Source: Porogramme epimiltina (Eukaryota; Basidiomycota; Agaricomycetes; Polyporales; Polyporaceae). From it: DNA of 64,000 bases. The notes beneath the pieces were generated by a model. That model saw only the letters and a list, made by a program, of their open reading frames with translations, ran no database searches and was not told the DNA's origin. The stretch covers positions 107,579-171,578 of the forward strand of contig FTLJ01000078.1 of assembly GCA_900155495.1 (NCBI GenBank). Direction: 5' to 3'. Position numbers and translations under genes: made by a program. How positions within the stretch are numbered: position 1 is the first letter of the stretch; each line of letters begins with the position of its first letter. Shown here in pieces: positions 1-11,378 of the stretch.

Positions 1-712
1 CCAAACTAAGTGTCACAACATTACGGATACCCACTAATTCTCCGCCTAAATCAAAACGGAGGGCAAGTGTCAGCAGAACCAACGTCAAGCGTCGACGTGT
101 CCCTCGTAAGCCGCCCATACCCGTGTAGGCATTTCCTAGCCTGAGCCCTTTCAAGGAAACTCCGAGAAGCCCGAAGAGCCCCCATTCACTCTTCATATCG
201 TTTCTTTCAAGTCAGGCAAACCTGCTCTTGCTGCTGCAGCCACAACGCTTCTTAGCGAGCTGAGTGACTCTAGCTCTAATGGCGCTGCCCCTCGCATTAC
301 TATTGGGCCCTCCATACAGGAGTTAAATGCTTTACTAGAAGGTTTGTTTTTCATGCCGAAGGTTTGAACAGTGTAAGACTAATGTGAGCGCATTGCAGGC
401 GAGTATGGCTTCCCATCTCCGGATCTGATGATCGTCCACCGGAAGCCCCCCGTTGGACAGCTGCGCTCACCAGTGGAGCTTCACGGCTTTCCACCGTGGC
501 AAATGCGGCTGACGGAGATATAGTAAGTTTGGGCAGTTACCTGGCTTCTATTTTTGTCCCTCATAGACATCCACAGCTGGGAACCGTATGCCGTGGCCAA
601 GCCTAGGTGGAGCTGGGGCTCTCGAGAATCCTCCCTACCTCACATCGAGGAAGTAGAATTCCGGCGAGCATTGGATGAATTCGCGGCTGCCGAGATGCGT
701 GTAGGGAAGTAG
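1..712 (+). CDS. NUS1: Nus1/NgBR-like cis-prenyltransferase subunit (3' end, truncated by window edge)
   Basis: This is the C-terminal part of the accessory subunit of dehydrodolichyl diphosphate synthase, which pairs with a catalytic Rer2/Srt1-type subunit at the ER to make the dolichol precursor for glycosylation. Exons that fit are about 11-105, 140-341, 399-522 and 577-712. The product contains FTLHIVSFKSGKP, PDLMIV and the hallmark FPPWQMRLTEIY block, and it ends in RVGK followed by TAG. A C-terminal RxG motif is the functional signature of the NgBR/Nus1 family, so the final exon is well supported. The first intron as drawn (106-139) is only 34 nt, so the start of exon 140 and the exon before it are less certain. 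The 5' half of the gene lies left of the window. Confidence 0.82.
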
Positions 713-1172
713 CATCGTTCGGCCTGTAGGCGTAATACGGAGTGGATGGACTTCTTATTCAGGAATCTTGTGCTTGCTATTATTGGACATCGCCGTGTGG
801 GAGGACTTCCAGATCAAATGTCCTTCCCGAGCTTCGTGGAACCACCGAGCTGGAATTTCCAGGTATAGAGGGCCTTGAGCACCGTGCACGTGCGTTCACT
901 GAGGGCCTTGCGGATGAGTATGTATTGGTTGTGGCTGGCGATTTCTGGCTAGGCTGTGAGCTCACGGCGTCAGTGCTCGGGCAGGTACGCTTCTGATCGT
1001 GATATCTATTCCGGACATTTGTTAACGTCCCCGCCGACCGGATCAGTTCCTCGAGTGCACTCCGAATGGCTGTGGTCCTGCATCGAGCTATAAATGGCGC
1101 TATTCGTCCCCGGCGTCGTGACCACCACGGCACCTTCGTGTTTCTCACCGGCACCGTTCTCTTCCACCGACC
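713..1172. other. intergenic region between NUS1 and the DUF2235 gene
   Basis: This stretch holds short open frames on both strands without recognisable protein features. It contains the NUS1 3' flank and the promoter of the next gene, with a TATA-like element near its right end. I see no further gene. Confidence 0.5.
1088..1095 (+). promoter_or_regulatory. TATA-like box of the DUF2235 gene
   Basis: CTATAAAT lies 85 nt upstream of the ATG at 1173, a normal distance for a fungal TATA box plus a short leader. This rests on sequence match and position only. Confidence 0.4.
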
Positions 1173-3510
1173 ATGGCCTCCACCTATAGCGAACCTCTAG
1201 CGGCTTCCCCGGGTCTCAGTGGGAGCCACAAGCGGATTATCGTTTGCTGCGACGGGTGAGCTCACCTAATCACAATCTCGATGATCAAACGTCTCAATAA
1301 CATTTGTCGTAGGACTTGGCAGGATGGTCTCGACGATAGGCAGAACTGGAAGTACACAAACATTCTTGTATGTAAAGAGTCGTTGTCCGATCCTCCGCAA
1401 GGGCTCATGAACTGCATAGCGTCTGGCTCGAGCTGTGAATCATGTGGATGAACGAGCGTAAGTCGCCCATTATTCGCACCGACTTCAGTTCGCTCATCGA
1501 TCTACTAGGCAACCTCCGATTCACCAAGTCGTCTTCTATCAATCTGGTATTGGCACTGACAACTTGTACGACAAGATTGTCGACGGTGAGAACGGTACTT
1601 GACTGCTGGCGCATGTTTGCTTATTGACATTTACCCCACCTGTAGGTGTCACTGGAGCGACCTTAGGTAAGAGGAAATCGTAATTTTGCGGGATGTAGAT
1701 ATCTGAATTAACTCCAATATTCAGCCAGCAAGGTCGAGGACGCCTATGGGTTCATCGCTCAGTATGTGATGCTCATCTCTCTTTTGAGTTGAGTATTCAC
1801 GCACACTCCTCAGCAACTACCGCCCTGGAGACGAAGTGTGTTCTCTTTCAATATCCGTTGTTTATATGCTGAAGCAGGAGTAGATATTCTTGTTTGGTTT
1901 CTCTAGGGTATGTCCTCGAGCCCTTTTGTGACCTCTTTTTGCTGAGCTCTCGCAGGGTGCATACACGGCTCGCATGGTTGCCATGTTCATAGTGAGCGCT
2001 GAATATATCTCCCTTATATGCACTTGCTGATCCTGGTCAACTTAAAGGGTGCTATTGGTGTACTGGATCGGACACAGATGGACCATTTTGCGACCATTTT
2101 CGTTGACTACCAGAAGCGCGGCAAATCTCAAGATCCCGACGGTAGGTACACCCACGTTGGACATTATAATACAGATCATTCATAGTGCATCGCTAGAGAT
2201 TCGACAGCTCGATGAAAAGCTTGGGCCGTGGACGAGTTCCGAAGCTCATGGCAAGAAACGGACCGATTTTGGACCTGGCGGCTTCTCTGTGAAGTAATCC
2301 TTTAATACATTGTGAACCAAACCGCTGCTGACGGTGGACCAACAGGGTGGTCGGTGTTTTCGATACGGTGGGCTCTGTCGGGCTGCCAGAGGAATTATCC
2401 TTCCGCAGCAACAAGCTTAAATCAGTGTTTGGCTTCCCGGACAAGCTTTTGGGAGAGCACGTCGCCCGCGCATACCAGGCTCTCGCAATCAATGAACCCC
2501 GAGCAGATTTTGTAAGAATTGATATCCAGTGTGATGAGTGTCGCTGATATCTCGAATGCACAGGTGTGCGCGAAGTTCGAGCAGACGGACGGTGGCCGGC
2601 AAAAAGGACAAGTGCTCAAACAGGTAAGTATTTCTTTCCCTATTTCGCCCCACGAGACTAATTGTTAATTAGTGTTGGTTTACTGGTACGTCAAACTCAT
2701 TACCCGAGGGACGATATAATCACTAAGATCTAACGAAACAGGCTCCCACTGTGACGTAGGTCTTCCGTAGAGCACGCAGCAAGGGTCTGACGCTGATGTG
2801 ACGCATAGGTCGGAGGCGGATTCCAACAGCATGATCTCTCAGATATCACCTTGGGTTGGATGGTTGTACGTGCGCCGGAGCTACTACACGGTATTATGTT
2901 GACGAATTTACACCTCTATTCTTAGGCGAACATCGGGGATGCTTTGTCCCTTGACTACGGCTACCTTTCGTCGCTTCCTAAGCCCAGCGCATCTTGGGGC
3001 TCTCTGCCCCCCCACAAGTGAGTTGCACGTGGGGTAATACGAAGATATGTGACTGAAACGCTGTTGAGTCCCCTCACTGGAATTTATTCCGTCGCCAAGG
3101 TACAGCAACGCACTCTGCCGACATCCACAAACGATATCACACACGAAGTCATACATCCTTCGGTGCTGCACCAGGCCAACCCCATCCCGGAACTGAGCCA
3201 AGTGCTTGAAGAACATCCAGAGCTTCTTCACACGCTACTTCCTTGGGAAGAGAACACGAAAGAAGCATGGGCAGGCCGCCTGGCAGCCACATCCGCATTC
3301 AAGGTCCAAGCCAAGGTTGCGAGCACCACACACCATTCGCACGACTTCGTTCACAAGGCTGTCGAAGCGATCAAACACCTGAAGCATGGCGACCAGGGAG
3401 ACCAGCAGGCACAGAACGAAGCCCATTCAGCCTACGTTAGTGGATGGCTGGGGAAGGTGGTGTCCGAAAGTAGTGTCGGGGCGGTGGTGCAGGAGTTAAT
3501 TAAGAAATAA
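1173..3510 (+). CDS. DUF2235 (Tle1-like) alpha/beta hydrolase
   Basis: The spliced 475-aa protein belongs to the DUF2235 family, the eukaryotic and bacterial group that includes type VI secretion lipases of the Tle1 type. Exons: 1173-1255, 1313-1367, 1420-1457, 1509-1585, 1646-1666, 1725-1761, 1814-1835, 1884-1907, 1956-1991, 2048-2141, 2197-2293, 2346-2511, 2564-2623, 2673-2685, 2742-2755, 2809-2865, 2926-3017, 3069-3510. Family landmarks are IIVCCDGTWQDG near the N-terminus, YQSGIGTDN, the GFSRGAYTAR nucleophile elbow (GxSxG), VVGVFDTVGSVG, and WFTGSHCDVGGG with the catalytic-type Asp/His surroundings. The N-terminus has no signal peptide or membrane helix, so the protein is probably cytosolic. 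Substrate is unknown; fungal members are usually annotated only by domain. Eighteen exons for 475 aa is dense, with one exon of 14 nt. The 3' splice sites before 2048 (AAG) and 3069 (GAG) are non-canonical but needed for the frame. Confidence 0.85.
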
Positions 3511-3858
3511 GTTGTTGCCTATGTGTACGACCGATTGTAGGTTTTTTGTATGAGAACGTCAAGGGGGAAATGTACATGTACAGGCATGGAGGGCATGACC
3601 TTCACACACCCTGACGCATGTCGACGTTCATCCGAGTATGTCCATTTCTGGGTGAGTAGGCGGCCGAAGCACGTGGTCGCGATGGGCTCCCCGCTTCGCG
3701 TCGCGTCGGATCCCACACCGACTAGTGAGGCCACCCCCGCTCCGTGACGTCTGCGTCCGCAACGTTCTCACCCACCGCTCTCGTCCCAGGGATGCCCTCT
3801 TGAGGACTCTCCTTATACCCCGGACCATCACTGGCCCCGCAACCTAACCAGCTCAAGG
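3511..3858. other. intergenic region
   Basis: About 350 nt separate two genes on the same strand. It must hold the terminator of the DUF2235 gene and the promoter of the next one. I see no conserved element or further reading frame of note. Confidence 0.4.
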
Positions 3859-6800
3859 ATGGCCGTCAAGGACTTGGTCGGCATCTATGAGTCTAAGGTC
3901 TCTTCCCCATCTGTCTCCTCTCGGCCACAGGACAACCAAAGCCCTAGAGTGTCACCGCCCGATCTCCCTTCACTCACTACGTCTCAACCTACTCGGGTAC
4001 AAGCTACTCTTGACATTCCCTCCCCGTCGCCGGCCCGGTTTGTCGCTCATCCTCTTCTTCGCCGCCGAGAACCTAGCACAGCGGACCAGGAAGATGACCC
4101 AATTTTGTCGGATCCCCCAGCTTCCGATGATACCTCAGCGACATACGTTCCATTTTCTGCCGACAGTGATTTAGGCGGCGGGGGACGAGAATTGGAGGAT
4201 GCGGATGTCACTGATGAGCTCCTCACCGTCTCGGGACGAGAGCGAAGCATCTTCAGCCGTGGGAGCTCGCGACCGTATGGTTCTGGTTGGGCAAGGAAAG
4301 CGGGCGAAGACTATGAGGATGCTGATATCGAGCTCAAGGCCTTGCTACCAGGAAGTTCGACAGGTTCGCAGACCTTACGCCCATCCTCCTCTCGTGGGGA
4401 CACGGCTACACTCGCATCCAATGGTCCTCGTTCCCCCTCTACAATCACCCTCGCACCAACCTCTCGGCCCTTAGGCCCGCATACACCAATACCACTGGCT
4501 CAGCTCATTGCTCGCGACGCCGCCCCGGTATCCTTACCCAAGTTGGACGAGTACATCTCTACCCTTGAGACCCCAAGATTCCCTAGCTATGACGTCGTTG
4601 AGCAAGGGAAGGGGAAGGGGAAGGCCCCCGCCGTCTCTCAGTTTCCACCTATGGATCGCTTGAAGAATGCTACACTAGCGGACCTCGAGAACAATGCGAC
4701 TATCCCCCCTGCCTGGAGAAGCCGGAACACAATCTTTGGTGCTCTTTTAAACGTCGCACTAGGGATCACGGTGCGTATCCAGCGAAGTAGCCATTTGAAT
4801 CTGTCTTCAATTTAATTTCAGGGTTCAAGTGCTATTGCGTCGTTTTATAGTGTGCAAGGCTTGGTTGACACGCTCCAAATATTTGCACTCCTGCTGAGCA
4901 CCTTCTGTGAGTATTTGACAAGCATTATTTAGTTCATTATTTTGACTCGCGCCAGTCTCGCACTCGGCGAGACCAGAGGATCATGTCCGGACGTTCTTCC
5001 TAAAGACTGTGTGAGTTGTACTTGTCAACCGCTTCGACACCATCTCCGTGCTAATGTAACCCACAGACCCAATGTCCTAGCATTCAATTTTGCTTCTGGG
5101 CTTGTTCAGTCACTCATCCTTCTCGTGTCCTTCATGGCTGTTGCTGGAGTGCTCCTCTATTTTTTCATGAAGATGACCGCTGCATGTTGTTCTGTGATCA
5201 TCCCGGAAGGGCTACAGTCGACCAATTACATGAAGCACACTTGGGCTATACTTCTAACCAGCTTCACTCTGAGTGTCATCTACCTCCCACTGAGTACTAT
5301 GGCCGTTCACGTGCTCATTTGGTCCGACGATTTATGGGCGATACCAAACCCGTACACCAATGCAACGACATTTCCGCCTCAAGTTGAACCGTTGGGGCCC
5401 TCAGATGAGTTCCGGGATCCGCTGGACTTCTGCTACACTACGACAATGCGGCGTAACGAGATCAACTACGCACCTGCTGTCTTCATCATCGCCGTTTTGT
5501 GTTTTTTCGGGGTGTGTTGTCTCCCTTGCGTTGTGACTTTCTATACTGACGTTGATATGCAGCTAACAATCTGGTACCCTATCCACCTCCGCCGCACAAT
5601 CCGCCGTGTCGCGCCGAAGGTAGATCGATATACGGAACTTGGTGCTCTTCGCAGCCAAAGTGACATGGATCGTGAATACCAGCGGATCCTGGGGAGGGAT
5701 ACCAATCCTCTTTCTTTCCTCTATGGCGGTCAGTGTATCTTCTTCCTATAGAACAGTCCATGGTAGTTGACGGGCATGCAAGGCTTCCGAAGGGGCTGGG
5801 CCATATACGAATCGACATATCTTTTTGCCAAACTCACGACCCTTCTCCTCACGGCGGTGATCAGTCCGGACAACTGCATATTCCGGAACGCAGACCGCGA
5901 TAAAGTCAACGTCTCTCGACAAGTACTCCTAGTGGTTGCTATGCTAGTGTTCTTTATCCTACAATGCGTATACACGCCTTTTACGGACCCTGTCAACAAT
6001 GCAAGCGAGTGGTTCTCTCGACTCAACTACGTCCTCACGTCTGCCGTCTCACTCGCTGTCGCCCTCAATATACCCGGACAAGATATCCTCGATGGACCAG
6101 TCCTCTACGTGTATGTAGTTTCCCTTCTGGTGTAGGTTGCGGGAAGCTTACACGCCGTTTCGTAGAATCTATGTGATAACTTATGGTCTCAGCTTCTGTG
6201 AGTATTTCTGCCGTTCGTGGGAGTCCTATGATGTATTGACTCCTACCACCAGACTTCACGTTCATCAACATGTCTCGCGTTCGTCGATGGGTCAAACGTA
6301 GGTGTGATGTAGAAAGCAAACGAGGTGTCGCTTATATTTGCTTGCAGGACTTATGCGCCGCGTCGATTTCAGTGAGTTTTCCCCCGAATAGGATTCGTTC
6401 ATGATCTAATGAGAGCACAGGCATCGACATCTTTTCTCCAAGGTATGCTGGCACTTCACTTGTTTTACATGCATCTGACGGCGTTTAGGGTTGACCTGTC
6501 TTCAAATTCGCCACACGCTAAGCGGCGGATATGGCAAGAGGCTGTCACTACTTTGTTGCTCACCGACGAGCATTGCCATATTCCTGAGGGACAGAAGATG
6601 GAGTACAAACAGGCTGCTAACGGAGAATACCCACCATACCTTCTGAACTTCAAAGGCTCTCCCGCAGAAAGACACGTCGAGAATCTAAAGGTGAGAATAT
6701 CTTCACTACTATAGTCGTAAATTATATTCTAACATATTGTATCCGTGACGTAGATCCTTCGTGAGGTTGGATCCGTAGCATACAACAGGGGTATCAAGCT

Positions 6801-8521
6801 CGTGGCAGGCCCTGACTACGAGTGGTTCCAACGCCTAGAGGATACGATTCAAGCTCATTTCGTTGGACCGGACTGTTACTGGAAGCCCGAGGGTACCGCT
6901 CCAAGAGGTTGCACACGGTTCTTTGGCAATGGGTGGTGGGTTCCCTTTCCACCAACACTTGTACGTATAGTGCCCATTACCCTGGATGCGAGGATTTCTG
7001 ACTCCCATTAGGTTCTACAATACGATAATGGCCCTCAGGTAGTCCTGTCGGAAGTCAAGAATTTGGAGAGATACGTTCGTCAGAACTCCAGCGAGGAAAT
7101 CGTGCGCAAACGCCAACTCCGTCTTGCGTTGAGAGCCCTGGATGGCCAAATTGTGCGATGGCCTTACGATCATATCCAGGTTCGTCCCGGTGTCCTCTTC
7201 ATGGTCTGAGCAGGCCTTGAACTTGATATACATGCAGGACGTAGGCACACGCGAGACGTTCTGCTGTTGTGGGGAGCGATATGCAGCGGAAACGTCGTTC
7301 CACTACCAGGTGTGCAAGTTTCAAATTGAACGAAGCGGGCATATCGAATGGGAAGGGGTCGACTTAGGAAGCGGCTTTGATGTGCGGCTTACCTACGCGA
7401 AGGACGTCACGGTCACTGGGGCCGTCATTGGGCTCACCGACGACTATGACCTGAACAAGCTCCTCGCACACTTCCTCGCGTTGAACGAACATCTTGTTCC
7501 CAGTCGCTTGTCCTACATCGAGGCCGTGTTGCACAACTACCGGAAACATTTCCGCAAGGAAGCAGAATGGAAGATGAAAACACTTTCGTACCGCTTCCTC
7601 ACCCATGTCTACAGCCAGCCGAGGGAATCTCCGGGAGTCTCCCGGAGCGCGGTCCACTTGGAACATGATGCACGGGTCCGGCAACTCATGACCAACAGTG
7701 TCGATATCCTGGATATCACGTACGACCGTTGGTTCGCTGTGACGACCTCCGAACTAGCGACATGGTGGTATATTTTTTGGGTGAGTTAAAAGCTATGTTC
7801 TTGTCTGAACTGCATTGACACCCGTTCTCCACCAGGATGACCTATGGCGGCGAAACTCGGACACTTATAGTGGGCTGCGCCAGTATGAGTCCGATTTCAA
7901 TCCCCATTATCCTACGTCCATCGCATACACGCCTCTCCCAAGAGCTGCTTTGGAGAACTTCTTGACGCAACGCGGTCTCCTACACAAGAAGCCGAAATTC
8001 TTCGACTTCTTCCATGCTGGGCTCCTAAACAAGATGTATCTCAGGATGAACGACGTTGTGTACCATGGTTCAGGCGCGGTACGTATTCATTACGCCTTGC
8101 ATCTGGCGTACCCCATATTTATTGTATCTCGCAGGCCACAATCTTCCATCTGGGAGACGATGCGTCTGAGCTAGACATGGAAGAGATAGATCTCCAGACG
8201 CTGCCCCGACCATCTACGTTGGGCACGGGTGGAGGAACGGAATACGACGATGGCTCCATCCGCGCCCGTCCAACTTACCGATGGGAGGGCATCCTCGACG
8301 ACCCAGTGATTGACAAGAAACCGCGGCAGCGGCGGTTTGTTTCGAGACTGGCCGTGTGGTTTGGCATTCAGCCCACTTGGTTGACCGGTGACCCCTCCCG
8401 CGGTTTATCGGTGGATGTGCGGCTGGAGAACGGGAAGTACATGCTGCTAGAGAGTAGCACTTCTGATGGGAGTTCGCTGCCTTTAGGCAAGGGGAAGGAT
8501 GTGGAGAGGAAGTCCATCTAG
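3859..8521 (+). CDS. large multi-pass membrane protein, function unknown
   Basis: I do not recognise this family. A 16-exon model gives 1287 aa: 3859-4770, 4822-4906, 4956-5010, 5067-5511, 5563-5728, 5783-6110, 6166-6197, 6253-6297, 6348-6371, 6421-6442, 6489-6690, 6754-6960, 7012-7179, 7238-7780, 7836-8078, 8135-8521. Residues 1 to about 290 are Ser/Pro/acidic and look disordered. Several hydrophobic segments follow (around VLAFNFASGLVQSLILLVSF, ILLTSFTLSVIYLP, APAVFIIAVLCFFG, VLLVVAMLVFFILQ and LYVIYVITYGLSF), suggesting roughly 8 membrane spans between residues 300 and 650. The C-terminal half is hydrophilic, with conserved-looking stretches such as RFFGNGWWVPFPP and a tail without further spans. 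The ATG at 3859 opens a long exon with no better upstream start. The topology resembles a channel or transporter with a cytosolic C-terminal domain, but that is inference. Exon boundaries are mostly strong; the acceptor before 5783 reads AAG. Confidence 0.78.
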
Positions 8522-8641
8522 CACGATCTAATGACATTTACGAATATTGGTATCTACATCTTGTGTATATTCCAAGAGGAGGTCTATTCAAGCCCAGCTT
8601 CCCGCTTGGAGTAGTGTAAATCCTAGGTACATTGAGTGCGT

Positions 8642-9256
8642 TCACGGTTTAGACTTGGCTATCAAATCGTTGAGTTCCCCAATCGCCTCCAGCACTTGGG
8701 TATCGTAGGCTCGTAGCCACTCTGGAGCGGGCCCATCGACCGGCACCTTCTCGGATCCCCTCGGCCACTTGATCTTCACGCTCCTCTCTGCCACCTTCAT
8801 CTTGAACGGCCCTCCAAGCATTCCTTTGAGCACCTCTGCTACGCTCCCGCCGCCTCCCGCTCCATACGAGACGACGAGGACGGGCTTGCCGTGCCACTCC
8901 CAGTAGAGGTGGTCGAGCGTGTTCTTGAGCTCGCCGGGGTACGTGCGGTTGTACTCTGGCGAGAGGACGACGAAGGCGGCGCAGGACGCGACGAACGTCG
9001 CCCACTCGCGCACGGCGGGGTTCGGGTGCGCGGCCGGGTCGCGAATGTCGGCCGGGACGTGCGAGCCGTCGACGAGCGGGCCCAGCGGGAGAGGGGGCTG
9101 GATGGGGTCGACGAAGACGACCTCGAGCGCGCCGCGGGTGGGGGCCGCGCGTGCTTGCTGGAAGCCCTGGCGGACGAGTGGGGTAAGCCAGCTGGCGATT
9201 CCGATGCCCATTCCGGGGCGACGGAGGCTGCCAAGGAGGATGGCGACTTTGGACAT
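8642..9256 (-). CDS. NADPH-dependent FMN reductase-like flavoprotein
   Basis: A single-exon 204-aa protein of the flavodoxin-like NADPH-dependent FMN reductase/azoreductase family. It starts MSKVAILLGSLRRPGMG, the FMN phosphate-binding loop after strand beta-1, and carries the typical SPEYNRTYPGELKNTLDHLY block followed by GKPVLVVSYGAGGGGS. Such enzymes bind FMN and use NAD(P)H to reduce free flavins, quinones or other small acceptors, usually in the cytosol. Length matches the family (about 180-200 aa). It is an intron-less gene among intron-rich neighbours. It is divergent from RRP36, sharing a 485-nt intergenic promoter region. The physiological acceptor cannot be inferred from sequence. 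Confidence 0.88.
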   Translation of the reverse strand: MSKVAILLGSLRRPGMGIGIASWLTPLVRQGFQQARAAPTRGALEVVFVDPIQPPLPLGPLVDGSHVPADIRDPAAHPNPAVREWATFVASCAAFVVLSPEYNRTYPGELKNTLDHLYWEWHGKPVLVVSYGAGGGGSVAEVLKGMLGGPFKMKVAERSVKIKWPRGSEKVPVDGPAPEWLRAYDTQVLEAIGELNDLIAKSKP

Positions 9257-9741
9257 GGCTGGGACGGTAGTGGAGGAGAGGACGGCGGACGTGGGGATTG
9301 CGAGTGAAGGTGGTGGGCGTCGGACGTTTGAACTCTAGTGGCGAGGGAGTGTTAGGCCTGACTGGTCGATAACGGCACTGGAGACGCGAATTCGGGCGTG
9401 TGTCCTCATTGGACGGACGCAGCGGCAGCACAATCAGCGCCTTCTCGTCCCTGAGGAATACATGGGGCGATAACTATGTCGGTGCTGCGGAAGCCACGGT
9501 AGAAACGTGCTCCCCCATGGGTTTTGCGTGATGAGAGAGAGAAGGCAAGCCGCGCGAGCGCGTCGAGAGAGTGGGACGCGGTCACGTTCAGCTCTGTAGA
9601 TGGAGAGTAAATCTTATCAGATAGTCTTCTTGCGGCTGCACGGTTGGCGTTCCGGCCTTCGAAGATGGCTGCATTGAACATTCAATACCCCCAGGTCTAC
9701 CCGCTCCACACTCACCCTCCTCTCATTACACTCGCACAGCT
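9257..9741. other. divergent promoter region (FMN reductase / RRP36)
   Basis: This 485-nt stretch lies between the two start codons and must hold promoters for both directions. I see no additional gene. A frame beginning at 9644 overlaps RRP36 in another frame and is a shadow. Confidence 0.4.
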
Positions 9742-11221
9742 ATGCCCCGCAGACCGCGTCCAGCATCTAGGAGGCCACCTCAGCACGATGCACCTCAACA
9801 GAAAAACTCATCGAAGCCTTACGCGCCTGGCGGCGAAAAATCTGGCCCCCCGCGTCATAAACGGCCTCAGGCGCAATTGCACGACTTGAGCTCAGATGAT
9901 GAGCCTTCAAGATCCGAAGAAGAGGGCTCTCTTGAACAAGAAAGCGGCCTTGAAAGCCAGTCTGGCTCGGAAGACGAGTTTGACGACATTGACGACGCCG
10001 AACCCGACGCGCCAAGGGTTGCACAGTGGGTGGATGAGGAGGAGCTAGATGAAATATCTGCAGACGATACCGACGACGAAACCCCTGAAGACGATTTGGG
10101 TGAGGTGGATGATGCTCGTCTGGTGCGTTTTGAATGCGTTCTTTTGCACGATTCACCCACTTACAGCACCTTCCAGGAGGCTGACTTGCATTCCTTGTCA
10201 TTTGGTGCCTTGAGGAAGGCACAGAAGACTTTGTCTCTGGTACGGGCAGATACGGACTCCGAAGAAGACGTCGACTCTGATGGCTCAGAGCCTGACGAGG
10301 AGACGTTCTCAGCCCCCACCTCGTGGCTAGACAAGGGCAAGGCGAAAGAGGACCCCAAGCGGCAAAAGAAGGACATTCCGAAACGTAAGAATAAGCATGC
10401 GTGAGTTGGAGTAGTTTCAACTCTGGTGCATATCTAACACATGGTGCAGACCCGTGGAAATGTCGTCAAAGAGACCAGTTTCGCGGTCACGGTTCGTGGT
10501 CGAAGAGAAGCTTGTGAGCATATCTGTCAATATTATCTCTACACTTGTTCCTCATCGAGCTCTCTAGGTTCCCAGAGATCCCCGGTTCATGCACGTCACT
10601 GGGGAATTTGATACGAAGCGATTCCATTCTCAATATGGCTTTCTCTCCGACATGCACACGGACGAGCTTAAAACGCTCAGAGATAATTTAAAGCGTGCGC
10701 GAAAATTGCTGGCCAATTCACCACGCGATCTCCGGGAAGACAGGGAAGCAGAAGTCGAACGGCTAGAGCGTGCTGTCAAGCGTGCAGAGAGCTCGGTAAA
10801 TAAGGATAGGCGAGAGAAGGTGGAGTTGGACGCCCTCAGCAAGGTCGCGAAGGAAGAACGAGAGAAGCAGAAACAAGGGAAGAAAGCGTGGTTTATGAAA
10901 GATGGTAAGTGATGCCCCTCGTGCCCTCGCGTCGCTGCATAGAATCTAACCGACACGCGTTGCTGTGCAGCGGACAAGAAGGCGTTGCTGCTGCGCGCGA
11001 AGTACGACGCCCTGGCCGAGGCAGGCGGACGAGGTGCGGTGCGCAAGGCGATCGAGAAGAAGCAGAAGAAGGTCAGCCAAAAGGAGAAAAAGAAGCGGCC
11101 ATTTGTCGCGGGACAAACACCGGGATCGAGAGGTGGTTCGGTGGGTCAAGGGGGGCCGCTCCGCAAGCGTCCACGCTCAGGGGAGGAGGGCGGAGCGAGG
11201 AAGCGTCCCAGGTCTGCGTAG
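9742..11221 (+). CDS. RRP36: rRNA biogenesis protein Rrp36
   Basis: The spliced 418-aa protein (exons 9742-10122, 10177-10400, 10450-10513, 10568-10904, 10971-11221) matches Rrp36, a component of the 90S pre-ribosome needed for early cleavages of the 35S pre-rRNA toward 18S rRNA in the nucleolus. Landmarks are LSFGALRKAQKTL, KRPVSRSRF, VPRDPRF, FDTKRFHSQYGFL and the highly charged Lys/Glu-rich coiled coil that follows, ending in a basic tail with KKRP and KRPRS repeats typical of nucleolar proteins. The N-terminal third is an acidic Ser/Glu/Asp region (residues about 50-130). The first intron is 54 nt and in frame, so it does not break translation if retained; removing it joins the acidic region directly to the conserved SFGAL motif. 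Confidence 0.9.
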
Positions 11222-11306
11222 CGCTACTTGTATCTAGCCCCGGCCTGGCCTCGTTCTTCATGCATCTGCACCATAGTGTTCCTTGCTGGGATTGCCCATG
11301 CGCGTG

Positions 11307-11314
11307 TTATAAAG
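11307..11314 (+). promoter_or_regulatory. TATA-like box upstream of the CorA-type gene
   Basis: TTATAAAG lies 65-72 nt upstream of the ATG at 11379 in the short gap after RRP36. Position and match support a TATA box for the next gene. Confidence 0.4.
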
Positions 11315-11378
11315 GGTCCATCCCTTGACCCCGTCGCGACTGCACTTGCTCGATTGAATACGCCCAGTCTCGCGTCCA

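Noticed and set aside
742..1154. Short overlapping frames on both strands between NUS1 and the DUF2235 gene
   Set aside because: Neither has a domain or splice partner, and the TATA box and leader of the DUF2235 gene lie within this stretch.
8649..9431. 260-codon minus-strand frame overlapping the FMN reductase
   Set aside because: It is another frame of the FMN reductase gene, Arg/Pro-rich, and the reductase frame explains the sequence completely.
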